64,000 bases of DNA from positions 1 to 64,000 of the forward strand of contig CAWBRU010000005.1 of NCBI GenBank assembly GCA_963791325.1, in the 5' to 3' direction. Positions 1 to 8,114 of the stretch are shown here, in pieces (the stretch's first letter is position 1; every line of letters begins with the position of its first letter). The notes under the pieces were generated by a model, which saw only the letters and a program-made list of their open reading frames with translations, searched no databases and was not told the origin of the DNA. The stretch is from JBEVJK01 sp963791325 (lineage in GTDB: Bacteria > Pseudomonadota > Alphaproteobacteria > Rhizobiales > Rhizobiaceae). The position numbers and the translations under genes were made by a program.

Positions 1-37
1 GGTTTACAAGGGCAAAGGGCGGGCCTACGCTTCGGCG

Positions 38-1039
38 ATGAGCACCATCTACAAGGTGGCCGAACGCGCCAATGTGTCGACCTCGACGGTGTCGCGCTAC
101 GTCAACAAGCGCATCGCGCTGCCGTCGCGCACCGCCGCGCGGATCGACGCGGCGATCCGCGACCTCAACTACAAACCCAACAGCCTGGCCAAGCGGCTGA
201 GCCTCGGCCGCGCCGAGGCCATCGGCCTGATCACGCCCGACATCGCCAACCCGTTCTTTGCCGAGCTCGCCGGCGCGCTCGAGGACGAGGCGGCCCGGCA
301 CGGCTATGCCGTGTTCATGACCAGCACCGGCGGCGACTTCGAGCGCGAGCTGTTCAGCCTCAGCCGCATGAACAACGGGCAGGTGGACGGATTGGTGGTG
401 ATGACCAACCGGCCCGACGACGGAACGCTGGCGGCGGCGCTGAGCGGTGACCTGCCAATGGTGGTGATCGACGAGGACATTCCGCATCTCGACGTGCCCA
501 AGGTGTTCGTCGAGAACCGGCAGGGCGCCTTTGCCGCGACACGCCATTTGATCGCGGCCGGCCACCGCCGCATTGCCCATATCGGCGGTCCGGTCGAGCT
601 GTTCAGCGCCGCCGAACGCAGCCTCGGCTTCCGCGCCGCCATGGCCGAGGCCGGCATCGCTGCGGCCGACGAGCTCGTGCGGCTTGGCCGCTATTCCCGC
701 GCTTTCGGCCGGACCGCGATGCTCGATCTGCTCGACAACGGCGCGCCGCCGACGGCGGTTTTCGCCGGCAGCGATTACATCGCCATCGGCGTCATCGAGG
801 CGGCGCGCGAGCGCGGGCTGCAAGTGCCGCGCGACCTGTCGCTGGTTGGCTTCGACGATATGCCGTTTGCAGAATTTCTGGCGCCTGGGCTCACCACCAT
901 CCGCCAGCCAACCGGCGACCTCGGCCGGGCGGGGCTCACGACGCTGCTTTCGCTGCTGGCCGATCGGCAGCCGCCACGCCTGACCCGGCTGCCTGTCACC
1001 CTGGTCGACCGCCAATCCGTGGCCGCCCCGCGGTGCTGA
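38..1039 (+). CDS. LacI-family transcriptional regulator
   Basis: A 333-residue repressor of the LacI/GalR family. Residues about 3-23 form the DNA-binding helix-turn-helix (IYKVAERANVSTSTVSRYVN), followed by a hinge helix and a periplasmic-binding-protein-like effector domain ending in the usual 'SLVGFDDMPFAEFLAPGLTTIRQP' type C-terminal region (about residues 268-292). Length is normal for the family. It lies 30 bases upstream of, and in the same direction as, a nucleoside ABC transporter operon, so it probably controls that operon and senses a nucleoside, a nucleobase or a ribose-like product. This is inference, since the effector cannot be read from the sequence. Its own promoter lies mostly left of the window, with only 37 bases visible. 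Confidence 0.93.
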   Translation: MSTIYKVAERANVSTSTVSRYVNKRIALPSRTAARIDAAIRDLNYKPNSLAKRLSLGRAEAIGLITPDIANPFFAELAGALEDEAARHGYAVFMTSTGGDFERELFSLSRMNNGQVDGLVVMTNRPDDGTLAAALSGDLPMVVIDEDIPHLDVPKVFVENRQGAFAATRHLIAAGHRRIAHIGGPVELFSAAERSLGFRAAMAEAGIAAADELVRLGRYSRAFGRTAMLDLLDNGAPPTAVFAGSDYIAIGVIEAARERGLQVPRDLSLVGFDDMPFAEFLAPGLTTIRQPTGDLGRAGLTTLLSLLADRQPPRLTRLPVTLVDRQSVAAPRC

Positions 1040-1069
1040 CGAGATTAACAAAGAAAAGGGGAAAATGGC

Positions 1070-2077
1070 ATGTCCACGCGTTTGATCCAGACGATTTTCG
1101 GGGCCGCAATCGCGCTCGCCGGCCTTGCGGCGGTGCCCGCAACGGCTGCCGACCCGTTCAGCGCCGTCTATGTGATGAGCGACAATCTCGGCGACATGGG
1201 CTTCAACGACAATGCCGCGACCGGCTTCGCCAAGGCGGAGAAGGAGGGCGTCAAGACCCGGCTGCTGCAAGCCTCGCCAAGCGATCCGCAGCTCTGGCGT
1301 CAGAACCTCGAGGCGGTTTCCAATTCCGCCGAGTGGAGCGTCATCTTCACCGGCCCGAACATGCACGACAACCTGGCGGAAGTGGCGCCGCAGCATCCCG
1401 ACCAGAAATACGTCTTCTTCGATGACGAACTGAAGCAGCCGAACGTCCTGTCGGTCAAATATGCCCAGAACGAAGGCTCCTACCTCGCCGGTGTGCTCGC
1501 CGCGATCGCCGCCACCGACAAGGAGAAGTTCCCGCTGTCATCGGGAGACAAGAAAATCGCCGTGGTGGCCGGCATGGACCTGCCGGTCATCCGCGACTTC
1601 ATCGTCGGCTTCAAGCAGGGTGCCGCCACCGTCGTCCCGGATATCGACGTGCAGGTGATCTTTATCGGCAGCTTCAACGACGCCCAGAAGGCGTATGATC
1701 TCACCAAGACAGCGATCGAGAACGGCGCCAATGTGGTGTTCAACGTCGCCGGTCCGGCCGGTCTCGGCATCCTGAAAGGCGCTGCCGACGGCAAGAAATA
1801 CGCCATCGGCGTCGACTCCGACCAGAACGGCCTTCATCCCGACAACGTCATTGCCTCGATGATCAAGCAGATCGGCAACTCGATCTATGATTCGATCAAG
1901 CAGATCCAAGGCGGGAAGGCCGAGTTCGGCGCGCTCAAGGTCTACGGCTTGGCCAACGAGGGGGTCGGCCTGATCTACAATGACAAGCTGGTTCCCGCCG
2001 AGGTCAAGGCGAAGGTCGACGAGGCCAAGGCCAAGGTGGTGAGCGGCGGCCTCAAGGTCGACACCGCGTTCAAGTGA
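1070..2077 (+). CDS. BMP-family ABC transporter substrate-binding protein
   Basis: Periplasmic binding protein of the basic membrane protein (BmpA/PnrA-like) family, 335 residues. An N-terminal signal peptide (about residues 1-26, ending VPATAA) precedes the mature domain. The 'DNLGDMGFNDNAATG' segment near residue 38 corresponds to the conserved 'D-G-x-ND' substrate region of nucleoside-binding BMP proteins. It is the first transporter gene after the LacI regulator and is followed by an ATPase and two permeases, the order of nucleoside importers such as NupNOPQ/BmpA systems. Purine or other nucleosides are the expected ligands because a nucleoside hydrolase follows in the operon. A purine-rich Shine-Dalgarno stretch (AAGGGG) precedes the ATG. 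Confidence 0.92.
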   Translation: MSTRLIQTIFGAAIALAGLAAVPATAADPFSAVYVMSDNLGDMGFNDNAATGFAKAEKEGVKTRLLQASPSDPQLWRQNLEAVSNSAEWSVIFTGPNMHDNLAEVAPQHPDQKYVFFDDELKQPNVLSVKYAQNEGSYLAGVLAAIAATDKEKFPLSSGDKKIAVVAGMDLPVIRDFIVGFKQGAATVVPDIDVQVIFIGSFNDAQKAYDLTKTAIENGANVVFNVAGPAGLGILKGAADGKKYAIGVDSDQNGLHPDNVIASMIKQIGNSIYDSIKQIQGGKAEFGALKVYGLANEGVGLIYNDKLVPAEVKAKVDEAKAKVVSGGLKVDTAFK

Positions 2078-2089
2078 GATCGGGACGGC

Positions 2090-2121
2090 GCGGGCGCCGG
2101 CCGCCGAGGCGCGGCGCCCGC
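2090..2121 (+). promoter_or_regulatory. Intercistronic stem-loop between binding protein and ATPase
   Basis: The 61-base gap between the two genes contains a perfect 10-bp GC-only inverted repeat: arm 2090-2099 pairs with 2112-2121, with a 12-base loop. There is no U-tract, so it is not a classical terminator. Hairpins in this position in ABC importer operons commonly protect the upstream mRNA or reduce read-through, giving more binding protein than ATPase. That role is inferred here. Confidence 0.55.
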
Positions 2122-2138
2122 ATGATCCCGGCGACCCC

Positions 2139-3674
2139 ATGAGCGGTCCGGAACCACTCCTCAGCCTGCGCGGCATCGCCAAGTCGTTCGGCGGAAAGGT
2201 CGCGCTCGCACATGTCGATCTCGACGTGCGGCCGGGCGAGGTGCACGTCATCTGCGGCGAGAACGGCGCCGGCAAGTCGACGCTGATGAACATTCTCGCC
2301 GGCATCCACCAGCCGAGCGCCGGGACGATCCGGCTGAACGGCGCCGAGATCGAGATCCCCGATCCGATCGCCGCCAGCCGGGCAGGGATCGGCATGGTCC
2401 ACCAGCATTTCACGCTGGTGCCGTCGATGACGGTCGCCGACAATCTATTTCTCGGGCGCCAGCCGAAGCGCTTCGGCCTGTTTTCGGACCGGCAGGCCAT
2501 GGCCGAACGGGCACGCGAACTGATCGACCGCTATAATTTCCGGCTGGATCCGCAAGCGCCGATCCAAAGCCTGTCGGTAGGGCAGCGGCAACGCGTGGAG
2601 ATCCTCAAGGCCTTGGCGTTCGACGCCACGCTTTTGATCCTCGACGAGCCGACGGCGGTTCTCACCCCGCCGGAGGTCGAGGAACTGCTGGGCGTCATCG
2701 ACGGCCTACGAAGCCGGGGACGCACCATCCTGTTCATCACCCACAAGCTGCGCGAGGTGAAGGCCGTCTCCGACCGGGTCACCGTGCTGCGCCACGGCAA
2801 GAGCATCTCGACCCATGCGACCCAGGATGTCAGCGAGGCCGACATCGCCCGCGATATGGTCGGGCGCGAGGTCTTCCTGACCGGCCGCAAGGGCAGCCGC
2901 GTCCGCGCTTCCGGCGAGCCGCTCATCAGCCTCGACCGGGTCAGCATGACCAACGCCGCCGGCCGCCTGCTGCTTGCCGCAGTCTCGTTCGAGGTGGGCG
3001 CCGGCGAGGTGTTCGGGATTGCCGGCGTCGACGGCAACGGCCAGACGGAACTTGCCGAAGCGATTGCCGGCCTGCGCGACATCCAGGGCGGGACCATCAG
3101 CTTGCACGGCCGCGACGTGACCGCGCTTTCCGTCGCCGAACGTCAGGACGCAGGTCTCGGCTTTATTCCGGAAGATCGCCTCGACCGTGGGCTGAGCACC
3201 GTCATGAGCGTCGCCGAAAACGTCGCCGCGTCCAACTATCGGCGTGCCCGGCTGACGGCCGGCGGCTTCGTCGCCGGTAAGCGGCTCACTCGTTTCGCCA
3301 CCGAAAAGATCCGCGAATTCGATGTACGCGGAGCGCAGCCGGGAACACCTGCAGGCTGGCTGTCGGGCGGCAACATGCAGAAGCTGGTGATCGCCCGCGA
3401 GCTCGAGCGCGACCCGTCGGCGCTGGTCGTGTCGCAGCCGACGCGCGGGCTTGACATCGGCGCGTCCGAGTTCGTCTATGCTCGCATCCTGCAGGCCGCA
3501 GACCGGGGGCGGGCGGTGCTGCTGATCTCCTCCGAGCTGTCGGAAATCTTCGCGCTGTGCGACCGCATCGGCGTCATCTATTCGGGCCAGCTGATGGCAG
3601 TCCTTCCCCGCCACGATGCCGACGAGACGACGATCGGCTATCTGATGAACGGCGGCGCGGGGCAGGCCGCCTGA
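2139..3674 (+). CDS. Nucleoside-type ABC transporter ATP-binding protein (two ABC domains)
   Basis: A 511-residue double ATPase of the sugar/nucleoside class (RbsA/NupO-like). The first nucleotide-binding domain has a canonical Walker A (GENGAGKST, about residue 46), Q-loop (VHQHFTLVPSM), signature (SVGQRQRVEI) and Walker B (LLILDEPTAVL). The second half has the degenerate Walker A (GVDGNGQTEL) and the signature LSGGNMQK typical of this class, with VSQPTRGLDIG in place of Walker B. It energises import through the two permeases encoded next. Its TGA overlaps the ATG of the first permease in an ATGA arrangement, which implies translational coupling. Confidence 0.94.
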   Translation: MSGPEPLLSLRGIAKSFGGKVALAHVDLDVRPGEVHVICGENGAGKSTLMNILAGIHQPSAGTIRLNGAEIEIPDPIAASRAGIGMVHQHFTLVPSMTVADNLFLGRQPKRFGLFSDRQAMAERARELIDRYNFRLDPQAPIQSLSVGQRQRVEILKALAFDATLLILDEPTAVLTPPEVEELLGVIDGLRSRGRTILFITHKLREVKAVSDRVTVLRHGKSISTHATQDVSEADIARDMVGREVFLTGRKGSRVRASGEPLISLDRVSMTNAAGRLLLAAVSFEVGAGEVFGIAGVDGNGQTELAEAIAGLRDIQGGTISLHGRDVTALSVAERQDAGLGFIPEDRLDRGLSTVMSVAENVAASNYRRARLTAGGFVAGKRLTRFATEKIREFDVRGAQPGTPAGWLSGGNMQKLVIARELERDPSALVVSQPTRGLDIGASEFVYARILQAADRGRAVLLISSELSEIFALCDRIGVIYSGQLMAVLPRHDADETTIGYLMNGGAGQAA

Positions 3675-4705
3675 TGCCGCCGGCCATCCCAGAATTCCTG
3701 AGAACGGTGCGTGGCCCGATCGCTGCCATCCTGCTCACGCTGGCCCTCGGCTTCCTTCTGGTCTGGTCGATCACCGACCATCCGGTGCAGGCCTATCGCG
3801 ACCTGCTGTTCGCCAACTTCAATTCACTCGGCAACTTCGCCCTGTTCCTCAACCGGGCGACGCCGCTCACCTTGATCGCGCTCGGCGTGGTCGTCTCGTT
3901 CCGCGCCGGCATTTTCAACGTCGGCGGCGAGGGCCAGCTTTACGCCGGCGCGGTGACCACCACGGTGGTGGCGATCGCTCTGCCGTCGCTGTCCCCCTGG
4001 CTGCTGCTGCCCCTGGCACTTGCCGCCGGGGTGCTCGCCGGGGCCGTTGTCGGCTGGATCCCGGGAGTCCTCAAGGTCCGCCTGACGGTCGACGAGGTGG
4101 TGACCACGCTGATGCTCAACATCATCGTGCTGCTGATTACCTCCTGGCTCGCCAACCAGGTGATTCGCGACACCACGGCCTACGGCGCGGTGAGCTGGAT
4201 GGTGCCGCAGTCGATCTGGCTGCCGCCGCTGCCGGGTGTGCCGCGGGCGACCAGCGGCTTCCTCGTCGCCGTCGTGTTCGCGGGCGTCGTGTGGCTGGGC
4301 CTGTTCCGCACCGAATGGGGCGCGGAGCTGCGTGCCGCGGGCAGCAATCTGCGCTTCGCCGAGGCGGTCGGGATCGACGCAGCCGGGCGGGTCACGACAG
4401 CAATGATCATTGCCGGAGGGCTCGCCGGCTTGGCTGGCGCGCTCTACGTGCTCGGTGTCGGTCATCGCTTCGAGCAGAATTTCTCGCCCAGCTACGGGCT
4501 GGTCGGATTGACCTGCGCACTGCTCGCCCGCACCCACCCGATCGGATCGCTGGCGACGGCCCTGTTCTACGCCATGATGCTCAACGGTGCCGCCTATATG
4601 CAGATCTCCTCGGACGTGCCACGCTCCCTGGTCGGCCTGCTTACCGGGCTGCTTGTGCTGTTGATGACGGCGCGGCTGCGCAAGCCCGTTCGCGGCGGAG
4701 TGTGA
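3674..4705 (+). CDS. Nucleoside ABC transporter permease 1
   Basis: A 343-residue hydrophobic inner-membrane permease of the BPD_transp_2 family (NupP/YufP-like). It has about 8-10 membrane segments and the conserved 'FNVGGEGQLYAGA' motif near residue 79 that marks nucleoside/BMP-type permeases. The frame stays open further upstream inside the ATPase gene, but the ATG at 3674 overlapping the ATPase stop codon gives a protein of normal family length and natural N-terminus. It is followed after 9 bases by the second permease; the two would form the heterodimeric channel. Confidence 0.92.
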   Translation: MPPAIPEFLRTVRGPIAAILLTLALGFLLVWSITDHPVQAYRDLLFANFNSLGNFALFLNRATPLTLIALGVVVSFRAGIFNVGGEGQLYAGAVTTTVVAIALPSLSPWLLLPLALAAGVLAGAVVGWIPGVLKVRLTVDEVVTTLMLNIIVLLITSWLANQVIRDTTAYGAVSWMVPQSIWLPPLPGVPRATSGFLVAVVFAGVVWLGLFRTEWGAELRAAGSNLRFAEAVGIDAAGRVTTAMIIAGGLAGLAGALYVLGVGHRFEQNFSPSYGLVGLTCALLARTHPIGSLATALFYAMMLNGAAYMQISSDVPRSLVGLLTGLLVLLMTARLRKPVRGGV

Positions 4706-4714
4706 GGACGGGCG

Positions 4715-5632
4715 ATGGACCTGGTTTCGTTGCTCAAATCCGTCATCGAACAGTCGACGCCGATCCTACTCGCCGGCCTCGCTGCTATGATCACGCTGCG
4801 CGCCAATATCCTGAACGTGGCCGTCGAAGGCATGATGCTGGCTGCCGCCTTTGCCGCGATTGCCGTCGGCGGGCCGACGGACAGTGCCTGGCTCGGCCTG
4901 CTGGCCGCGATCGTGGTCGCAGTGGCGCTGTCGCAAGTGCTGGCCGTGGTGACGCTCCGCTTCTCGGCCGATTTCATCGTCGCCGGGCTGGGCATCAACC
5001 TGCTCTCGGCCGGCGGCACGCTGTTCATCCTGGAACGCTTCTACAACAGCCCGGGCGGCCTGCGGCCGATCACGTTCCCGGACATCTGGCACATCCCGGC
5101 AGGCAGCCTATCATTCCTCCCCATCGTCGGGCCGGCCTTCGAGGGTCAGAGCCTCATCGTCGTGCTGGGACTCTTGGCAGTGCCGCTCTGCGCACTCTTT
5201 CTCTATCGCACGCCGACCGGCACAAACCTCAGGGCGGCAGGCGAGGACGAGGCCGCCGCCCGCTCGGCCGGCATCCGCATCGGCGCGATGAAGGCATTGT
5301 CGCTGGCCATCAGCGGGGTGCTCGCTGGTCTGGCCGGTGCACAACTGGCGATGGACAAGCTGCATTTCTTCCTGCCGGACATGACCAGCGGCCGCGGCTT
5401 CATCGGCCTTGCCGCGACCCTGTTCGGCGGCGGCCTGCCTTGGGTCACGGCCGCTGCCTCCTTCCTGTTCGGCTTTTTCGGAGCGCTCGGCGATCGCCTG
5501 CAGGCCTTCGCCATCCCCTCGCAATTCGTGCTGATGCTGCCCTATGTCGCCGCCATCGTCGGCCTGGTCGCGGCGCGGTGGCGTGCGCTGGTGCGCAACC
5601 GGCCCGCCAAGCTTTCGGAGGCACGGCGGTGA
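4715..5632 (+). CDS. Nucleoside ABC transporter permease 2
   Basis: Second BPD_transp_2 permease, 305 residues (NupQ/YufQ-like), almost entirely hydrophobic. The segment 'LRANILNVAVEGMMLAAAF' near residues 28-46 is the family's characteristic 'NIxxEGxM' motif. It pairs with the preceding permease. The ATG is preceded by GAGGACGGGCG. Its stop codon overlaps the GTG start of the nucleoside hydrolase, so uptake and hydrolysis are likely to be translated together. Confidence 0.92.
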   Translation: MDLVSLLKSVIEQSTPILLAGLAAMITLRANILNVAVEGMMLAAAFAAIAVGGPTDSAWLGLLAAIVVAVALSQVLAVVTLRFSADFIVAGLGINLLSAGGTLFILERFYNSPGGLRPITFPDIWHIPAGSLSFLPIVGPAFEGQSLIVVLGLLAVPLCALFLYRTPTGTNLRAAGEDEAAARSAGIRIGAMKALSLAISGVLAGLAGAQLAMDKLHFFLPDMTSGRGFIGLAATLFGGGLPWVTAAASFLFGFFGALGDRLQAFAIPSQFVLMLPYVAAIVGLVAARWRALVRNRPAKLSEARR

Positions 5633-6579
5633 CCGGGCGCGGCATCCTGCTGGATTGCGATCCCGGCAATGACGACGCGCTGGGGATTCTCGTCGCGGCC
5701 GGGCACCCGGCGCTCGAACTCTGGGCGGTGACGACCGGCGCCGGCCACCTCTCGGGCGAGCGCACGGCGCGCAATGCCGCCGTCACATTGGCGTTGGCAG
5801 GCTGTCGCGATGTGCCCGTCGCCCAAGGGGCGCTGGGGCCGCTGGTGCGCGAGCGCCTGATCGCCGCGGTACTCGACCTGGAAAGCGGGCTCGACCCCGA
5901 AAGGCCGGATCTCGACGCCGTGTCGCTCGATCCCCGCCACTCCGCCGACTTGATTGCCGAGGTTCTTCTGGCCGGCAAGGCTGATACCGTCGTCACCACG
6001 GGTCCGTTCACCAATCTCGCCCTGGCCATCCGCCGCCATCCCGAATGCGCCACCCGGATCGCGCGGATCGTTTCGCTCGCTGGAGCCTGGGGGCTCGGCA
6101 ACAAGACCGCCGCTGCCGAGTGGAACGTGCTCTGCGACCCGGAGGCGGCGGCGATCGTGCTTGGTGCGGGTATTCCGCTGACTTTGATCCCGATCGACGT
6201 CGGCGCGGAGGCGGGCATTACCGAGGCCTTGATCGCCGCTACCGAGGCGATCGGCGGTCCGGTCGGCCGCTTCGCCGGGGAGTTGTTGCGCTCGTTGGCG
6301 AAGACGTTTCGCCCCGCCTTGTTCGAGCCGGCCCACATGCCGCTCAACGATCCGGTTGCCGCGATGGTGGCAGCCGATCCGCAGCTTGCCAGCACCCGGC
6401 CCGCGCGCGTCGAGATCGAGCTCAGGGGCGAGCATACCTATGGCCGCACGGTCATCGACTTCGCGTTGCGATCGGGTCGCGCAGCCAACGCCGACGTGGT
6501 GATCGGGCTCGATGGCAGGGGCGTTCACCACGCCTTCGTCGCAGCGCTCGCCCGCCTCGCCGCGGCCAATCAGAACTAG
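5629..6579 (+). CDS. Nucleoside hydrolase
   Basis: A 316-residue member of the inosine-uridine-preferring nucleoside hydrolase family, which cleaves the N-glycosidic bond of ribonucleosides to base and ribose in the cytoplasm. The N-terminal calcium-binding signature DCDPGNDDA (residues about 8-16) is intact, and the 'TTGPFTNLALAI' segment near residue 122 is typical. The start is GTG at 5629, chosen because GGAGG lies at 5617-5621 with 7-base spacing and because the family N-terminus begins here. The frame happens to stay open about 1.3 kb upstream, but that part is out of frame with the permease genes. It ties the transporter to nucleoside catabolism. Which base is preferred is not decidable. 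Confidence 0.93.
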   Translation: MTGRGILLDCDPGNDDALGILVAAGHPALELWAVTTGAGHLSGERTARNAAVTLALAGCRDVPVAQGALGPLVRERLIAAVLDLESGLDPERPDLDAVSLDPRHSADLIAEVLLAGKADTVVTTGPFTNLALAIRRHPECATRIARIVSLAGAWGLGNKTAAAEWNVLCDPEAAAIVLGAGIPLTLIPIDVGAEAGITEALIAATEAIGGPVGRFAGELLRSLAKTFRPALFEPAHMPLNDPVAAMVAADPQLASTRPARVEIELRGEHTYGRTVIDFALRSGRAANADVVIGLDGRGVHHAFVAALARLAAANQN

Positions 6580-6595
6580 AGGGAGAACGTTCGAG

Positions 6596-7351
6596 ATGTC
6601 AGCCAAGCGTCGTGTCCTGATTGCGGGAGAGTCCTGGACGGTGCATTCGATCCACCAGAAAGGCTTCAATTCCTTCACCACCACCGAATATGCGGAAGGG
6701 GTGCAGTGGCTGCGCGCCGCACTGGAGGGCGCGGGCTGGGACATCACCTATCAGCCCGCGCATGTGGCGGCGCGCGAGTTCCCGTTCGACGCAGGCGTGC
6801 TTTCGGCCTTCGACTGCGTGATGCTGAGCGACATCGGCTCCAACACGCTGCTTCTGCATCCCGACACCTTCGTGCGCTCGCGTGTCCTGCCGAACCGGTT
6901 GGCAGCGATCCGCGACTATGTCGCCAACGGTGGCGGACTGGTGATGATCGGCGGCTACATGACCTTTCAGGGCATCGACGGCAAGGCACGCTATCGCGAG
7001 ACGGCCGTCGCCGAAGCCCTGCCTGTCGTCATGGAACCCGGCGACGACCGGCGCGAGATGCCGCAAGGTGTGCAGCCGGCCGTGCGCGACGCCGACCACC
7101 CGATCGCCGCCGACCTGCCGGCGGAGTGGCCGGCCCTTCTGGGCTACAATCGCTTCGCCCCGAAGCCCGATGCCACCGTGGTTGCAACGGTCGGGGCGGA
7201 TCCGCTGATCGTTGCCGGGCGCTTCGGGTCGGGGCGGTCGGTGGCATTTGCGTCCGATTGCGGCCCGCATTGGGCCCCGCCACCCTTCGTCGAGTGGCAG
7301 GGCTACGGCCAGCTCTGGAGCCAAATCGCCGCGTGGGTCGCGAGAGACTGA
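6596..7351 (+). CDS. Glutamine amidotransferase-like (ThuA/DUF1355-type) protein
   Basis: A 251-residue cytoplasmic protein with a class I glutamine amidotransferase-like fold. Visible features are the N-terminal 'RRVLIAGESWTVHSIHQKGF' segment, 'DCVMLSDIGSNTL' near residue 78, and 'YVANGGGLVMIGGYMTFQG' near residue 109, which corresponds to the nucleophile-elbow region. The usual Cys nucleophile is absent there (the elbow reads IGGYMTF), so glutaminase activity is not expected. Proteins of this type are often next to sugar or nucleoside catabolic genes in rhizobia, but I know no assigned reaction. ATG at 6596 follows GGGAGAACG. It sits between the nucleoside hydrolase and an alpha/beta hydrolase. 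Confidence 0.8.
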   Translation: MSAKRRVLIAGESWTVHSIHQKGFNSFTTTEYAEGVQWLRAALEGAGWDITYQPAHVAAREFPFDAGVLSAFDCVMLSDIGSNTLLLHPDTFVRSRVLPNRLAAIRDYVANGGGLVMIGGYMTFQGIDGKARYRETAVAEALPVVMEPGDDRREMPQGVQPAVRDADHPIAADLPAEWPALLGYNRFAPKPDATVVATVGADPLIVAGRFGSGRSVAFASDCGPHWAPPPFVEWQGYGQLWSQIAAWVARD

Positions 7352-7352
7352 G

Positions 7353-8114
7353 ATGGTTGCGCTCAACATCATGCGCTGGGGCCGGCACGACGCGGCGAAG
7401 ACCATGGTCGCGCTGCACGGCATCACCGCCAATGGCGGCGCCATGACGGAGCCGGCGCGGCTACTCGCCGAGCGCGGCTGGCATGTGCTCGCCCCGGACA
7501 TGCGCGGCCATGGGGAAAGCGGCCGCGGCGACGGCGACTTCTCGTTCGCCAGCCTGCTTGCGGACCTGACCGAGAACGTGCCGGCCGAACCCGATTTGCT
7601 GCTCGGGCATTCCTTCGGCGGCACGCTTGCCCAGCTTGCGGTCCTCGGCGGGATCCTCCGTCCCAAGGCCCTGCTGCTCGAGGATCCGGTGTCGCACTTT
7701 GCCGACAAGGCAACGCCCAAGGCAATGCTCGATTGGGATGAGGCCAATCTGCCGCGCGACATCGGCGGGCTCAGGCAGCTCAACCCGGGATGGTCGCGGC
7801 GCGACGCCGCCTGGAAGCTGATATCCCTGGAGCAGATTCGCTTCGACGATGCGCGCGCCGCCTTCAGCGGCAACGCGCCCTGGGATCTGCGCGACCGCGC
7901 CGCCGAGCTGGCGGCGAAGCTGCCGACGGTCTGGGTGCTGCCCGAGGTCAGCCGGTTCGTCCCGGACGACGACGTCGCACGGCTGCGGCGCGACGCCGGC
8001 GCGCGTGCGGTGGCGGTTGTGCCGGGTGCCGGACACAGCATTCATCGCGATGCGACCGCCGCGTTCGTCGACATCGTCGAGAGGCTTGGAGCGGACACGT
8101 GGTTCGACCGCTGA
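7353..8114 (+). CDS. Alpha/beta hydrolase
   Basis: A 253-residue alpha/beta-hydrolase-fold enzyme. The oxyanion-hole segment 'VALHGITANGG' is near residue 16, the nucleophile elbow GHSFGG near residue 85, and a late catalytic His occurs in 'GAGHSIHRD' near residue 229. The ATG at 7353 follows the previous stop codon directly (ACTGAGATGG), and the gene's 3' end overlaps the next reading frame by 16 bases, so it is an internal operon member. Substrate unknown. Being placed between a nucleoside hydrolase and a formamidase-like gene, it may hydrolyse an ester or amide released from the imported compound, but that is speculative. Confidence 0.87.
   Translation: MVALNIMRWGRHDAAKTMVALHGITANGGAMTEPARLLAERGWHVLAPDMRGHGESGRGDGDFSFASLLADLTENVPAEPDLLLGHSFGGTLAQLAVLGGILRPKALLLEDPVSHFADKATPKAMLDWDEANLPRDIGGLRQLNPGWSRRDAAWKLISLEQIRFDDARAAFSGNAPWDLRDRAAELAAKLPTVWVLPEVSRFVPDDDVARLRRDAGARAVAVVPGAGHSIHRDATAAFVDIVERLGADTWFDR

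Noticed and set aside
4291..5628. Long open frame continuous with the nucleoside hydrolase, suggesting a fusion protein
   Set aside because: It overlaps both permease genes in another frame and has the Arg/Gly-rich composition of a shadow frame. A GTG with a good ribosome binding site at 5629 begins the real enzyme.
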